From positions 186,001 through 250,000 of the forward strand of contig CAJNCI010000002.1 in the NCBI GenBank assembly GCA_905221215.1: DNA of 64,000 nucleotides, read 5' to 3'. How positions within the stretch are numbered: the first letter of the stretch is position 1; each line of letters opens with the position of its first letter. A model generated the notes under the pieces. That model was given only the letters and a program-made list of their open reading frames with translations, was not told the origin of the DNA and ran no database searches. This stretch comes from a bacterium. GTDB taxonomy: Bacteria; Bacillota; Bacilli; Lactobacillales; Streptococcaceae. Below, one piece after another: positions 43,219 through 53,307 of the stretch. The translations under genes and the position numbers were made by a program.

Positions 43219-43920
43219 CTACTCACTAGTCTCATATATTTTTCGGAGGTTTGCAACATCCTCTTCCTGGATACCATAAAAGGAACCTGCTGGTTGCATG
43301 ACAGACTTATCATCTGTATGATCCAAGCCAATCGCATGCCCCAACTCATGTTCTGCCGTATGGACAAGGCGCTCATAGGAATAGCCATAGTTTGGATTGG
43401 ACAAATAATAATGATTCAACCGCACCGTTACAGACAAGAATTGCCCCGTTAAGAGATTGGTCTGACTTTCTGCCTCTCCTGCCACAGGAGTGCCTCCGTC
43501 GTTCATCTCCGTAGCCATAATATCTGCCTTGCTGAACTCAGTCACGATTTCAAAGTTAAAAGCACCAGTTTGATTCCAATTCTGAATCGCTTCTACATAA
43601 GCCTCTTGAAAGCGTGAATCCATCTGGGGATCTAGGTAAATACGAGCAGAAGCCTGCGGCCACCTTCCTTCAGAGTGTTGGTGACTATCTGTCTGATTCA
43701 ACTTAGGCAGTTGCCCTGTTTTTTCCCATTGGTCGATACTTTGTTGACCAATCTTTACTGACCGCTCTGCTTGCTTCAGCGCTTCTTGAAAATCTCCATT
43801 AAGATACCAGAGAAATCCAAAAGCAAGAGTGCATAAAAGCAAAACAATCCAAACCAGGCGCCAAAACAAACGCCACACAAAAGAAAAGAAAGCCCCTATC
43901 AAACGAAAAAGCCAGCGCAT
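43219..43920 (-). CDS. Membrane-anchored matrixin-like zinc metalloprotease
   Basis: A 233-aa protein. One strong N-terminal transmembrane segment (about 15-40, rich in Trp and Leu) leads to an external domain with the metzincin site [11 protein letters not shown] and a Met-turn SVMQP. That is the matrixin arrangement, but without propeptide or hemopexin parts. Surface proteolysis is likely; targets are unknown. The start is set at 43920 after GGAGGGAC. It sits between murN and uvrC. Confidence 0.83.
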   Translation of the reverse strand: MRWLFRLIGAFFSFVWRLFWRLVWIVLLLCTLAFGFLWYLNGDFQEALKQAERSVKIGQQSIDQWEKTGQLPKLNQTDSHQHSEGRWPQASARIYLDPQMDSRFQEAYVEAIQNWNQTGAFNFEIVTEFSKADIMATEMNDGGTPVAGEAESQTNLLTGQFLSVTVRLNHYYLSNPNYGYSYERLVHTAEHELGHAIGLDHTDDKSVMQPAGSFYGIQEEDVANLRKIYETSE

Positions 43921-43998
43921 GTCCCTCCACCTTTCTAGCAAATAAAGTCTATTTTACTAAAACAAGCTGAAAGAAAACTAAATACTGGCTTTTTCATC

Positions 43999-45165
43999 TT
44001 AACGTCCTACTATTTTTTTGAATAACTGGATAGCTTTGTATTTTAAAGGCGATGGATGGTAACGGAAAGTACCTGCTTTGCGTACAATATAGCCATTAAA
44101 ATTTTGTTTAAAACGCAAAACACCATCACTTCCATCAAAAATCCCTTGAATGCCTAGGAAGTTGTATTGATGGATATTTCGTTGCATTGTCTGCTTCATC
44201 GCATGATATTGAAGTAAAAACGGAGCTGAGAACTTCTGATACTCTGCGTACGACCCCCCAAACAAGTAGGTCGCCTCTGTATTCGTGTAGATTATTAAAG
44301 CACAAGCTAGAGCAACATTGCCAGACTCACTATCCAAACTAGTTAGAAAATCTTTTTTCTTTTGCAAGGCTTGGTATTGCTGGTGAAATTGTTTCGACTT
44401 CTTGTCAAGACTAGCCATCTTCACATTTAAAGCATCTATAGACTGTTGCGGATTGACTTCAGCAATTAGAAAATCCGCCTTATCTCCAAACATATCATAC
44501 AATTTAAAGTAATAATCTAAATTCTTATCCTCAAAACCTTGTCTCTTACCTGTTTCTTCAATAATTTTTTTGAACGTTGGAATTTCTTCCCGTCCTGCAT
44601 TGCGAATAAGAATATTAAAATCAAAGGCCGACTGAATGTTGCGAATACTATTTTTATTAAAGGATTTCAATAAGGAAGCAGCATCATAATCTTGCAAATC
44701 TTTGATGTAATGCCAGCTGACTTCTCCATTAGGATACCCTGTCGTCAATCCATCAAATTGATAACCTAAATCAGTTAAACCTTGAATGATACTTTTTTTC
44801 TCAGCATCTATTGGATTACCTTCACTATCAAAAGTTTGATAAGTTTCATAAGGTTTTACAAGCAACTCTAATACACCATTTTGCTTGGCATATTCTTTTA
44901 ACTCCGCATAAAAAACCGGAAGAGCATCTTGTTGGGTATAAATCGGCCCCGAATTGATCTCCATATGCAGACCACCCAGCATGGGCAAGCTATAAACCAG
45001 AGCTGCAACTTGAATCTCTCCTTCTTGTTTCAAAGCTAGATAAACAATTCGAGCTCCTCTTTTTTCTAACAAGTCCCCCATCTGAACAGATTGCATAAAG
45101 GAACGAGAAGAAACCTGATCAGAATAAGTACGAAACTCTTCTTTCGTGAGTGTAGTTAGTGCCAT
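43999..45165 (-). CDS. murN: Peptidoglycan branched-peptide aminoacyltransferase MurN
   Basis: A 388-aa FemAB/Fem-ligase protein. It transfers L-Ala from Ala-tRNA as the second residue of the cross-bridge on lipid II lysine. The C-terminal GNAT-like block FLGIQGIFDGSDGVLRFKQ is well conserved. A coiled-coil arm lies near residues 245-285 (VKMASLDKKSKQFHQQYQ). Compared with the ~410-aa pneumococcal MurN I remember, the middle is shorter and divergent while both ends match, suggesting mosaicism. 4 nt after murM. Confidence 0.87.
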   Translation of the reverse strand: MALTTLTKEEFRTYSDQVSSRSFMQSVQMGDLLEKRGARIVYLALKQEGEIQVAALVYSLPMLGGLHMEINSGPIYTQQDALPVFYAELKEYAKQNGVLELLVKPYETYQTFDSEGNPIDAEKKSIIQGLTDLGYQFDGLTTGYPNGEVSWHYIKDLQDYDAASLLKSFNKNSIRNIQSAFDFNILIRNAGREEIPTFKKIIEETGKRQGFEDKNLDYYFKLYDMFGDKADFLIAEVNPQQSIDALNVKMASLDKKSKQFHQQYQALQKKKDFLTSLDSESGNVALACALIIYTNTEATYLFGGSYAEYQKFSAPFLLQYHAMKQTMQRNIHQYNFLGIQGIFDGSDGVLRFKQNFNGYIVRKAGTFRYHPSPLKYKAIQLFKKIVGR

Positions 45166-45169
45166 ATAC

Positions 45170-46390
45170 TTACTTTCTATGTTTTTTTCTTAATGTTTTA
45201 CGGAAATCAAGAGCAAGTCTTAACAGAGGATAGAGAGGATGGGTAGGAATTGTAAATTCACCCAAGTATTCTTCGATCGTTGGATTAAAATTAGCTTTAA
45301 AACGATAGAGTCCACCATCTAAAGCATTCTCGACGCCTCCTAAATTTTGCCATAAAATGCCACGTTCAAAGGAATATCGAGCTGTCTCATACCAAGTCAA
45401 AATAGGAGCTTTATAACGTCTAAAATCTTCATCCATTCCTGCGTATAGATTGACAGAAGTTTGTCCGAATTCTAAAGTCAAGGTAGCCGCTAAGGGAACT
45501 CTTGCTTGACCTGCATCCATATATTCCTGCAGGAAAGTCAATTCCTCTAACAAACGTTCTTTTTCCTTCTTCTGCGCTTCTACTTTTGAAGTGCGAGTTG
45601 ACTCAGTAAAGGTCTCTTCCAAGGCTCTATTTTTCGCTAACTGTTCTTCTAATTCTTGCGAACGTTTAGAGACATCCAAGATTGCCAAGGTGATATAGGC
45701 CTTGTCCTTAAAATTATCTAACAACTTTTTATAATAGGCTTCATTCCTCAAATGAATCTCTTTCCGCTTCTCGGTTTTTTTCATCAAAAAGGAAAAAGAC
45801 TCCAATAATTCAGTTCCACCAAATTGAATCTCTACCCCCTTATTCCGTGCTGTTCGAATAGCCTGTTTTGTTGACTTGGAAAGTTTATCTTCTTCAAAAT
45901 TTTCCTTATATATTTTCGCCTGAATACGAGGCTGAATGGTGTCCCCCATTTCCTCCGTTTTTCCTGACCACCTTACTCCCATTTGTTGCAAACTATCAAT
46001 AATAGCCAGATTTTCAGGATATTCTGTCTTTTCCTGATTGATTAAACTTTGAGACAGGCAAATACTTGGATCAAAAGTCACAAAAATAGCTCTCTTACTG
46101 CGAGCATAAGACTTAATGGACTGAATGACAAAACTCAAGAGTTCCGTATCCCCATAATCCAATATAGGTCCTCTTGGGACGTAAAACATTTTATAGCCTA
46201 ACGGAAGAGTTCTAATCAAAATACTAGCTGTCGCCAGTAATTTTTCTTCCCTGTAGACACCAAACTTCTCATGTTCCCAATCAGACTTAACTTCCTCCCA
46301 AGCACTACTTTGTAATACATTGCCTAATTCATGGTCTTTGACAAACTGATCATATTCTAATGTGGGAATGCCAATTTGATAACGGTACAT
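45170..46390 (-). CDS. murM: Peptidoglycan branched-peptide aminoacyltransferase MurM
   Basis: A 406-aa Fem ligase. It adds the first residue (Ser or Ala from tRNA) to the lipid II lysine, starting the branch. Alleles of murM influence penicillin resistance in pneumococci. The FYVPRGPILDYGD segment, the coiled-coil arm (ELEEQLAKNRALEETFTES, ~265-300) and the C-terminal QNLGGVENALDGGLYRFK are visible. Full length for the family. First gene of murM-murN, promoter 46424-46451. Confidence 0.9.
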   Translation of the reverse strand: MYRYQIGIPTLEYDQFVKDHELGNVLQSSAWEEVKSDWEHEKFGVYREEKLLATASILIRTLPLGYKMFYVPRGPILDYGDTELLSFVIQSIKSYARSKRAIFVTFDPSICLSQSLINQEKTEYPENLAIIDSLQQMGVRWSGKTEEMGDTIQPRIQAKIYKENFEEDKLSKSTKQAIRTARNKGVEIQFGGTELLESFSFLMKKTEKRKEIHLRNEAYYKKLLDNFKDKAYITLAILDVSKRSQELEEQLAKNRALEETFTESTRTSKVEAQKKEKERLLEELTFLQEYMDAGQARVPLAATLTLEFGQTSVNLYAGMDEDFRRYKAPILTWYETARYSFERGILWQNLGGVENALDGGLYRFKANFNPTIEEYLGEFTIPTHPLYPLLRLALDFRKTLRKKHRK

Positions 46391-46423
46391 TTCCTACTCT
46401 CTTTCCTCCAGTATCTTATTACT

Positions 46424-46451
46424 ATTCTACTACTTTCGTTTGAAAAGTCTA
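46424..46451 (-). promoter_or_regulatory. murMN promoter
   Basis: Minus strand TAGACT (46446-46451), 16-bp spacer, TAGAAT (46424-46429), ~34 bp before the start codon. Moderate match. Confidence 0.45.
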
Positions 46452-46498
46452 GTGAAAACATATTTTATTTTAGTTCTCCCCCTATGCTGCAGTTCAAA

Positions 46499-47290
<792 letters not shown>

Positions 47291-47304
47291 CTATTTTCCG
47301 ATAA

Positions 47305-47326
47305 GAAAAAGCCGAAATTCGACTTT
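47305..47326 (-). terminator. Terminator of rnjB
   Basis: Minus-strand stem AAAGTCG / CGGCTTT (one G-U), loop AATTT, then a U-run, just after the rnjB stop. Confidence 0.65.
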
Positions 47327-47346
47327 CTCTCTATTTATTTCAACAA

Positions 47347-49008
47347 TTATTTTGCTTCCATGACTACTGGTAAAATAGCTGGACGACGCTTGGTTTGATC
47401 AAAGAGGTACTTGGTCAGATTATCACGAACCTTCCCTTTAAGATCTGCCCAATCAAAGTCATCTCCTTGAAGATAGTCTTCTACCGTTTGGGTAATCAAT
47501 TCTGAACTTTCACGGAGAATATCGCGACTCTTCTTGAGATAAACAAATCCACGCGTGTGAACACGAGCCTTGGCCACAATTTTCTTCTCACGACGGTTGA
47601 CTGTGATTGCTACGATGAAAATACCATCCTCTGACAAGACCTTACGGTCACGCAGGACCACATTACCAACATCACCAATGGCATTCCCGTCAATCAAGAC
47701 ATCCCCCGCCGAAACCGCTCCAGCTGGGACAAAGTCTCCATTCTCATAAGCCATGCTGGTTCCCTTTTTAGGGATGAAAATGCGTTCTGGCAACATACCA
47801 ACAGCCATAGCAGCCTTAGCATGGGCATCTAACTCACGATATTCCCCTTGAATTGGGAAGAGATACTTGGGTTGCAAGAGATTAATCATCAATTGCAAGT
47901 CACGCGCATTTCCGTGACCTGACACACGCAAGTTTTGGGTAATCAATTTGACAACACCGCCAGCTTGGTAAATCATATTTTCCACACGCGCCACAACTGC
48001 TTCTTTAGCAATAGACGGAGTGGTTACGATATAGACTAGGTCACCGTCCTTGATTTCCACATAACGGTGGCGACCAATCGACATCTTGCGAAGACCGTTG
48101 ATAGGCTCACCCATACGACCTGTCTCAAGAATAATCAACTCATGGTCCTCAAAACGAGACATATCTTTTGGCTTAATCAAAAGACTTTCATTAGCAAGAG
48201 ATAATTTCTTAAGGCGAATAGCAGTACGGACGATATTTTCAATATCAAATCCTGTCAAAACCACACGACGACCTGTTGCATCCGCAGCGTCAAATACCTG
48301 CTGGATACGAGAGAGGTTGCTGGCTACCGCCGCGACGATAATACGCCCCTCCCAGTCCGAAATGGTTTGAGTGATCTCGTCCCCAACTTCACTTTCGCTA
48401 GCCACTTGGATATTACTATCCGCATTGGCTGAATCGCTGAGCAGAGCTAGAACTCCATCACGACCGATTTCTGCCAAACGAGCGAAGTCTGTGGCATAAG
48501 ATTCACTAGCTGTCTGGTCAAATTTGAAGTCACCTGTATAAACGATGCTACCTTCAGCTGTCTTCAAGACCACACCCAGACTTTCTGGGATAGAGTGGGT
48601 CGTACGGAAGAAGGACACCACAGTCCCTCCAAAATCAATCTCCGTATCCTCATCGATGACATGGAAATCATTGAATTTCTTAACCGTATCATTTCCTTTG
48701 ACAAAGAGTTTTGCCAACTCAATAGTCAACTCAGAGCCAAATACAGGCACCTTAGCTTCAGCCAAGAGATAAGGCAGAGCACCAATGGCATCCGCATGTC
48801 CGTGGGTCAAGAAAACCCCAGCGATACGATCGCTATTTTCAAAAAGGTAGTCCATATTTGGAATAACGACATCCACCCCTAGCTGTTCATTTTCAGGGTA
48901 TTTGAGACCTGCATCCAAAACGAAAATAGATCCATCGATTTCAGCGATATACATATTTTTCCCGTTTTCACGTACACCACCAAGTGTTGTTAAACTGATA
49001 TTACTCAT
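47347..49008 (-). CDS. rnjB: Ribonuclease J2
   Basis: A 553-aa metallo-beta-lactamase/beta-CASP nuclease. The zinc motif reads THGHADAIG instead of the HxHxDH of active RNase J1, so the last His is Ala; this is the usual sign of the partly degenerate J2 subunit. The second conserved block HSIPES and TGDFKFD are present. J2 joins J1 in mRNA decay and processing. It is preceded by CGGAGGAAAA, with TATAAT at 49037-49042. A BOX lies further upstream. Confidence 0.9.
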   Translation of the reverse strand: MSNISLTTLGGVRENGKNMYIAEIDGSIFVLDAGLKYPENEQLGVDVVIPNMDYLFENSDRIAGVFLTHGHADAIGALPYLLAEAKVPVFGSELTIELAKLFVKGNDTVKKFNDFHVIDEDTEIDFGGTVVSFFRTTHSIPESLGVVLKTAEGSIVYTGDFKFDQTASESYATDFARLAEIGRDGVLALLSDSANADSNIQVASESEVGDEITQTISDWEGRIIVAAVASNLSRIQQVFDAADATGRRVVLTGFDIENIVRTAIRLKKLSLANESLLIKPKDMSRFEDHELIILETGRMGEPINGLRKMSIGRHRYVEIKDGDLVYIVTTPSIAKEAVVARVENMIYQAGGVVKLITQNLRVSGHGNARDLQLMINLLQPKYLFPIQGEYRELDAHAKAAMAVGMLPERIFIPKKGTSMAYENGDFVPAGAVSAGDVLIDGNAIGDVGNVVLRDRKVLSEDGIFIVAITVNRREKKIVAKARVHTRGFVYLKKSRDILRESSELITQTVEDYLQGDDFDWADLKGKVRDNLTKYLFDQTKRRPAILPVVMEAK

Positions 49009-49036
49009 TTTTCCTCCGAAAGCTTAATTTATCTTG

Positions 49037-49042
49037 ATTATA
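49037..49042 (-). promoter_or_regulatory. -10 box upstream of rnjB
   Basis: Minus-strand TATAAT 28 bp from the start codon, without a convincing -35. Confidence 0.35.
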
Positions 49043-49082
49043 GGGTTTCTTGCCCTTTTATTCTAAAAGCACTATTACTTTT

Positions 49083-49233
49083 ATACTCTTCGAAAATCTC
49101 TTCAAACCACGTCAGCTTCGCCTTGGATTATATATGTGACTGACTTCATCAGTCTTATCTACAACCTCAAAGCAGTGCTTTGAGCAACCTGCGGCTAGCT
49201 TCCTAGTCTGCTCTCTGATTTTCATTGAGTATT
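49083..49233 (+). repeat. BOX element (A1B1C1) with variant boxA
   Basis: Plus orientation. boxA reads CAGCTTCGCCTTGGATTATATATG, diverging from the BOXA1R match in its second half. One boxB (core AAAGCAGTGCTTTGAG) and a boxC (ends TTTTCATTGAGTATT) follow. It lies between the recJ terminator and the rnjB promoter region. Confidence 0.85.
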
Positions 49234-49296
49234 AGCCGAATCTTTTCCTACCATTATACCATTTTTTTGATGATTTTCAAAATGAAGATTTGTTTT

Positions 49297-49324
49297 CAAA
49301 AAAGAGCTGGTTCCCCAACTCTTT
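49297..49324 (-). terminator. Terminator of recJ
   Basis: Minus-strand 10-bp stem AAAGAGTTGG / CCAGCTCTTT (one G-U) with a GGAA tetraloop and six U. Confidence 0.8.
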
Positions 49325-49332
49325 CCTATCTA

Positions 49333-51567
49333 CTATTCCTTTTCCATTAAAAAGTCATAAATTTCTTGCACCGTACCCAGCGCCATCATTTCTTGGTCTT
49401 TAACGGTTTGTTTGAGATTTTGGTAAATCTGACTTTCTCCTATCTCCCGCTTTGGCGCTTCTTTATTGACTGTCATGACACCATCTTTAATCGTCACAAA
49501 GCCTAGTTCTTCAAAGACTTGAATCATCTTGACCAGCAAGATTTGTTGAATATTGAGATAAGCTGCCAAATCCTTCAGCTTGTAGCGGATATCAAACTCT
49601 GGGAATTGGTAGATGGTCTTGTACAATTTGGCAAACTGCTCTCTAGTCCCATAACCTGTCAGATAATAGGCCTTATCAATGTCATTTTTGAAATAAACCG
49701 CAGAGAAATTCTGTTCCTGAAAAATGGTCTTCAGCAGGGTCATATCCTCAGGAATTGTTTTTACGACAACCGAGTCACTAGTCACTAAATCTGGCACTTC
49801 TCCAGCAAAATCCAAGACTGGAACCCCTTCTGGCAAGACTGCATTCTTCCCACGTATGTTAAAAAGTTGAACACCCTCCACACGCGCATCCACCATCATC
49901 AACTGAAGAGCGGTTTGGCCATTCCATTGGTTGACAGACAATTTGACTGCCAACTCTAGATTCTTGATTTGAGAAAATTCTGTCGCCCATCTGCCTTGTC
50001 CAAATGCCACCACTTCAAAACTAGCTTCACCCTTAGAGATTTTCAGTTTGAGATGGGCATTACCTGCTCCCATAGTACGAGCACTTTCAACCTGAAAATC
50101 CTTGATATAAAAGACAGGTTTCTGATTGTCCATTCCAAAAGGCGCCAAGCGTTCAAAGTTCTTAACTGTTTCAAGACTCAAAGCCTCCAAATCCAGTTCT
50201 TCATCTATGTTTAACTTATTCTTGCCACCAGCATCTGCGCCTTTTTCACGGACATAATCTTCTAAGACCTGAGATAAATCTGAAAGTTTCTCAACTTCCA
50301 GCGTCATTCCTGCTGCACCAGCATGGCCACCGAATGCAATGAAGAGGTCGCGATGGGGATCTAGGGCTTCAAAAATATCGACCGCTTCCACACTACGAGC
50401 ACTTCCCTTGGCACGACCGTCTTCTATATTAAGAACGATGACTGTCTGTCCTAGTTCTTCCAACAAACGACCAGCCACGATTCCTAGAACTCCAGGATTC
50501 CAGCCTTCCTTGGCTAAGACCTGCACCTTCTTCTCAGGATCCACCATAATCTTAGCTTCTTCATAGATTGACTGAACGATTTCCTTGCGCTCTTCGTTTT
50601 TCTGGTGAATCATAAGGGCAATCTCATGCGCCTCCTCATCATCAAAGCCAGTCAGCAAATCAATGGCTGGATTAGGATCATCCAAGCGCCCCAAGGCATT
50701 TAAACGAGGAGCAATCTGGAAACCAACCGTTTCTTCTGTTACTTCGTTGGCAGCAATCCCAGCCATATCCAGCATTTCTTGTAAACCAATGCGCTGAGTA
50801 TGTCCCAGCATTTCCAGACCATACTGAACCAAGATACGGTTCTCATCTGTCAAACTCACCATATCTGCAATGGTACCAATAGCGACCAAATCAAGCAATT
50901 CCACTTGCACTTCTTCTAACAAGGCACAAGCCAACTTGAAAGCCACTCCGCAACCAGCCAAATATTTGAAAGGATAGTCCGCATCTGGATGCTCAGGATG
51001 GACAATAGCGTAGGCATCTGGTAAGATTTCAGGCATGGAATGGTGGTCAGTCACAATGACATCTACCCCCATAGACTGAGCCAGTTCAATAGCCTCATGA
51101 CCAGCAACCCCATTATCCACCGTCACAATCAAGGAAATCCCTTCCTGCTCGATAAAGTATTTATAAACACTGGCATTAGGTCCATAACCGTCTGTAAAAC
51201 GATTGGGCAAGTATACACGGCACTCAGCACCAAGCTGTTCCAAACTTTCCTTCACAATAGAAGCCGAAGTCATGCCATCCGCATCGTAGTCTCCGTATAT
51301 GAGGATATTTTCCCCTTCTTCAATGGCCTGACGAATCCGTTCCACTGCCTTGTCCATATCATGGAGCAGATAAGGATCATGCAAGTCCTCCAAGGAAGGT
51401 TCTAAAAACTTTTTCAGACTTTCTTGGTCCTGAATCCCTCTCTCAAACAATAACCGAGCCACCTCAGGACCCAGTCCAGCCTTCTTGGCTATCTTTGTAA
51501 AATCCGCATCTTCAACCTGCGGGGCAAATTGCCATTCATAAGTAGGTGTTATCAAAAAGACATCCAC
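49333..51567 (-). CDS. recJ: Single-stranded-DNA exonuclease RecJ
   Basis: A 744-aa RecJ. DHH-family motifs are IYGDYDADGMTSAS, VTVDNGVAG and VTDHHSMPE. The DHHA1 motif is FGGHAGAAGMTL, then an OB-fold and an extra C-terminal region as in other Firmicute RecJ proteins. It degrades ssDNA 5' to 3' in repair and recombination. The first codon is uncertain: ATG at 51567 or a TTG four codons later (before ITPTYEWQF) both have only weak GA-rich ribosome sites. Extended -10 (TGT-TATAAT) at 51592-51597. Confidence 0.93.
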   Translation of the reverse strand: MDVFLITPTYEWQFAPQVEDADFTKIAKKAGLGPEVARLLFERGIQDQESLKKFLEPSLEDLHDPYLLHDMDKAVERIRQAIEEGENILIYGDYDADGMTSASIVKESLEQLGAECRVYLPNRFTDGYGPNASVYKYFIEQEGISLIVTVDNGVAGHEAIELAQSMGVDVIVTDHHSMPEILPDAYAIVHPEHPDADYPFKYLAGCGVAFKLACALLEEVQVELLDLVAIGTIADMVSLTDENRILVQYGLEMLGHTQRIGLQEMLDMAGIAANEVTEETVGFQIAPRLNALGRLDDPNPAIDLLTGFDDEEAHEIALMIHQKNEERKEIVQSIYEEAKIMVDPEKKVQVLAKEGWNPGVLGIVAGRLLEELGQTVIVLNIEDGRAKGSARSVEAVDIFEALDPHRDLFIAFGGHAGAAGMTLEVEKLSDLSQVLEDYVREKGADAGGKNKLNIDEELDLEALSLETVKNFERLAPFGMDNQKPVFYIKDFQVESARTMGAGNAHLKLKISKGEASFEVVAFGQGRWATEFSQIKNLELAVKLSVNQWNGQTALQLMMVDARVEGVQLFNIRGKNAVLPEGVPVLDFAGEVPDLVTSDSVVVKTIPEDMTLLKTIFQEQNFSAVYFKNDIDKAYYLTGYGTREQFAKLYKTIYQFPEFDIRYKLKDLAAYLNIQQILLVKMIQVFEELGFVTIKDGVMTVNKEAPKREIGESQIYQNLKQTVKDQEMMALGTVQEIYDFLMEKE

Positions 51568-51591
51568 TCTTTCTAAGAATTCTATTGCTTC

Positions 51592-51597
51592 ATTATA
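51592..51597 (-). promoter_or_regulatory. Extended -10 promoter of recJ
   Basis: Minus-strand TGT-TATAAT 24 bp before the start codon, divergent from the ABC operon promoter. No clear -35. Confidence 0.45.
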
Positions 51598-51668
51598 ACA
51601 TGATTTAGACGTTTTCTCTATCCAGATTGCTTTTTTATAAAATTTTAGTGAATTTTTTCAGATATGAT

Positions 51669-51697
51669 TTGACAAGACAAATCTTTTGGTGTAGAAT
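51669..51697 (+). promoter_or_regulatory. Promoter of the amino-acid ABC operon
   Basis: Consensus TTGACA (51669-51674), 17-bp spacer, TAGAAT (51692-51697), ~34 bp before the ATPase start. Confidence 0.75.
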
Positions 51698-51731
51698 CAT
51701 GTTATAAAATCTAACACAAAGGAGATTCCTT

Positions 51732-52490
51732 ATGGCTTTAGTAGAATTTGAACACGTCGAAAAATATTACGGAGACTACCACGCACTCCGCGACATCAAT
51801 CTCCGTTTTGAAAAAGGACAAGTCGTTGTACTCCTAGGCCCTTCTGGTTCTGGGAAATCCACTCTTATCCGCACTATCAATGGTTTGGAGGCTGTTGACA
51901 AGGGAAGTCTTCTAGTAAATGGTCACCAAGTTGCTGGTGCCAGCCAGAAAGATTTAGTACCGCTTCGCAAGGAAGTCGGCATGGTTTTCCAACATTTCAA
52001 CCTCTACCCTCACAAAACAGTGTTAGAAAACGTAACACTTGCACCCATAAAAGTTCTAGGAATTGATAAAAAAGAAGCTGAAAAAACAGCCCAAAAATAT
52101 CTGGAATTTGTAAATATGTGGGACAAGAAAGATTCTTATCCAGCCATGCTTTCTGGTGGACAAAAACAACGGATTGCCATCGCACGTGGACTCGCTATGC
52201 ATCCAGAACTCCTCCTCTTTGATGAGCCAACATCTGCCCTTGACCCTGAAACCATCGGAGACGTTCTAGCCGTTATGCAAAAATTGGCCCACGAGGGTAT
52301 GAATATGATTGTCGTTACCCATGAAATGGGCTTTGCCCGTGAAGTTGCTGACCGCATCATCTTTATGGCTGACGGAGAAGTTTTGGTGGATACGACAGAT
52401 GTCGATGACTTTTTCGACAACCCAAGCGAACCTCGTGCCCAACAATTCCTCAGCAAAATCATCAACCATGAAAGTGACAAAGTCAAATAA
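51732..52490 (+). CDS. Polar amino-acid ABC transporter ATPase
   Basis: A 252-aa ABC ATPase of the GlnQ/HisP type. Walker A is GPSGSGKST, the Q-loop follows in MVFQHFNLYP, the signature is LSGGQKQRIAIARGLA, Walker B is LLLFDEPTSALD, and the H-loop is VVTHEMGFA. It powers the transporter formed by the next three genes, all on the plus strand with 9-12 nt spacing. Preceded by AAAGGAG. The exact amino acid is not decidable from the sequence. Confidence 0.93.
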   Translation: MALVEFEHVEKYYGDYHALRDINLRFEKGQVVVLLGPSGSGKSTLIRTINGLEAVDKGSLLVNGHQVAGASQKDLVPLRKEVGMVFQHFNLYPHKTVLENVTLAPIKVLGIDKKEAEKTAQKYLEFVNMWDKKDSYPAMLSGGQKQRIAIARGLAMHPELLLFDEPTSALDPETIGDVLAVMQKLAHEGMNMIVVTHEMGFAREVADRIIFMADGEVLVDTTDVDDFFDNPSEPRAQQFLSKIINHESDKVK

Positions 52491-52500
52491 GGAGGCGCCT

Positions 52501-53295
52501 ATGAAAAAGAAATTCTTTTTATCCGCATTATTGATTAGCATTTTCGGTCTTGCTACTGCAAAACCTGTTCAGGCTGATACCAGCGTCGCAGATATTCAAA
52601 AGAGAGGCGAGCTAGTTGTTGGTGTCAAACAAGACGTTCCTAATTTCGGCTACAAGGACCCCAAGACAGGGACCTATTCTGGTATCGAAACCGACTTGGC
52701 CAAGATGGTAGCAGATGAGCTTAAAGTCAAGGTTCGCTATGTACCTGTTACCGCACAAACCCGTGGACCCCTTCTAGACAATGAACAGGTCGATATGGAT
52801 ATCGCGACCTTTACCATCACAGACGAACGCAAAAAACTCTACAACTTTACCAGTCCCTACTACACAGACGCTTCTGGATTTTTGGTCAATAAATCTGCCA
52901 AAATCAAAAAGATTGAGGATCTAAATGGTAAAACTATCGGAGTTGCCCAAGGTTCCATTACCCAACGCCTGATTACTGAACTGGGTAAAAAGAAAGGCCT
53001 GAAGTTTAAATTCGTCGAACTTGGTTCCTACCCAGAATTGATTACTTCCCTTCATGCTCATCGTATCGATGCCTTTTCCGTTGACCGCTCGATTCTATCT
53101 GGCTATATCAGCAAACGCACAGCACTACTAAATGATAGTTTCAAGCCATCTGACTACGGTATCGTTACCAAGAAATCAAATACCGAACTCAACGACTATC
53201 TAGATAACTTGGTTACTAAATGGAGCAAGGATGGCAGTTTGCAAAAACTTTATGACCGTTACAAGCTCAAACCATCTAGCCATACCGCAGATTAA
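52501..53295 (+). CDS. Amino-acid ABC transporter binding protein without lipobox
   Basis: A 264-aa family 3 solute-binding protein. The N-terminus MKKKFFLSALLISIFGLATA followed by KPVQADTS is a secretory signal peptide with no Cys, so the protein is not a lipoprotein, which is uncommon for a Gram-positive binding protein. The mature part has the fold signatures VGVKQDVPNFGYKDPKTG and GVAQGSITQRLI. The start at 52501 follows GGAGGCGCCT, 10 nt after the ATPase gene. Confidence 0.88.
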   Translation: MKKKFFLSALLISIFGLATAKPVQADTSVADIQKRGELVVGVKQDVPNFGYKDPKTGTYSGIETDLAKMVADELKVKVRYVPVTAQTRGPLLDNEQVDMDIATFTITDERKKLYNFTSPYYTDASGFLVNKSAKIKKIEDLNGKTIGVAQGSITQRLITELGKKKGLKFKFVELGSYPELITSLHAHRIDAFSVDRSILSGYISKRTALLNDSFKPSDYGIVTKKSNTELNDYLDNLVTKWSKDGSLQKLYDRYKLKPSSHTAD

Positions 53296-53307
53296 GGAGG
53301 ACACCCT

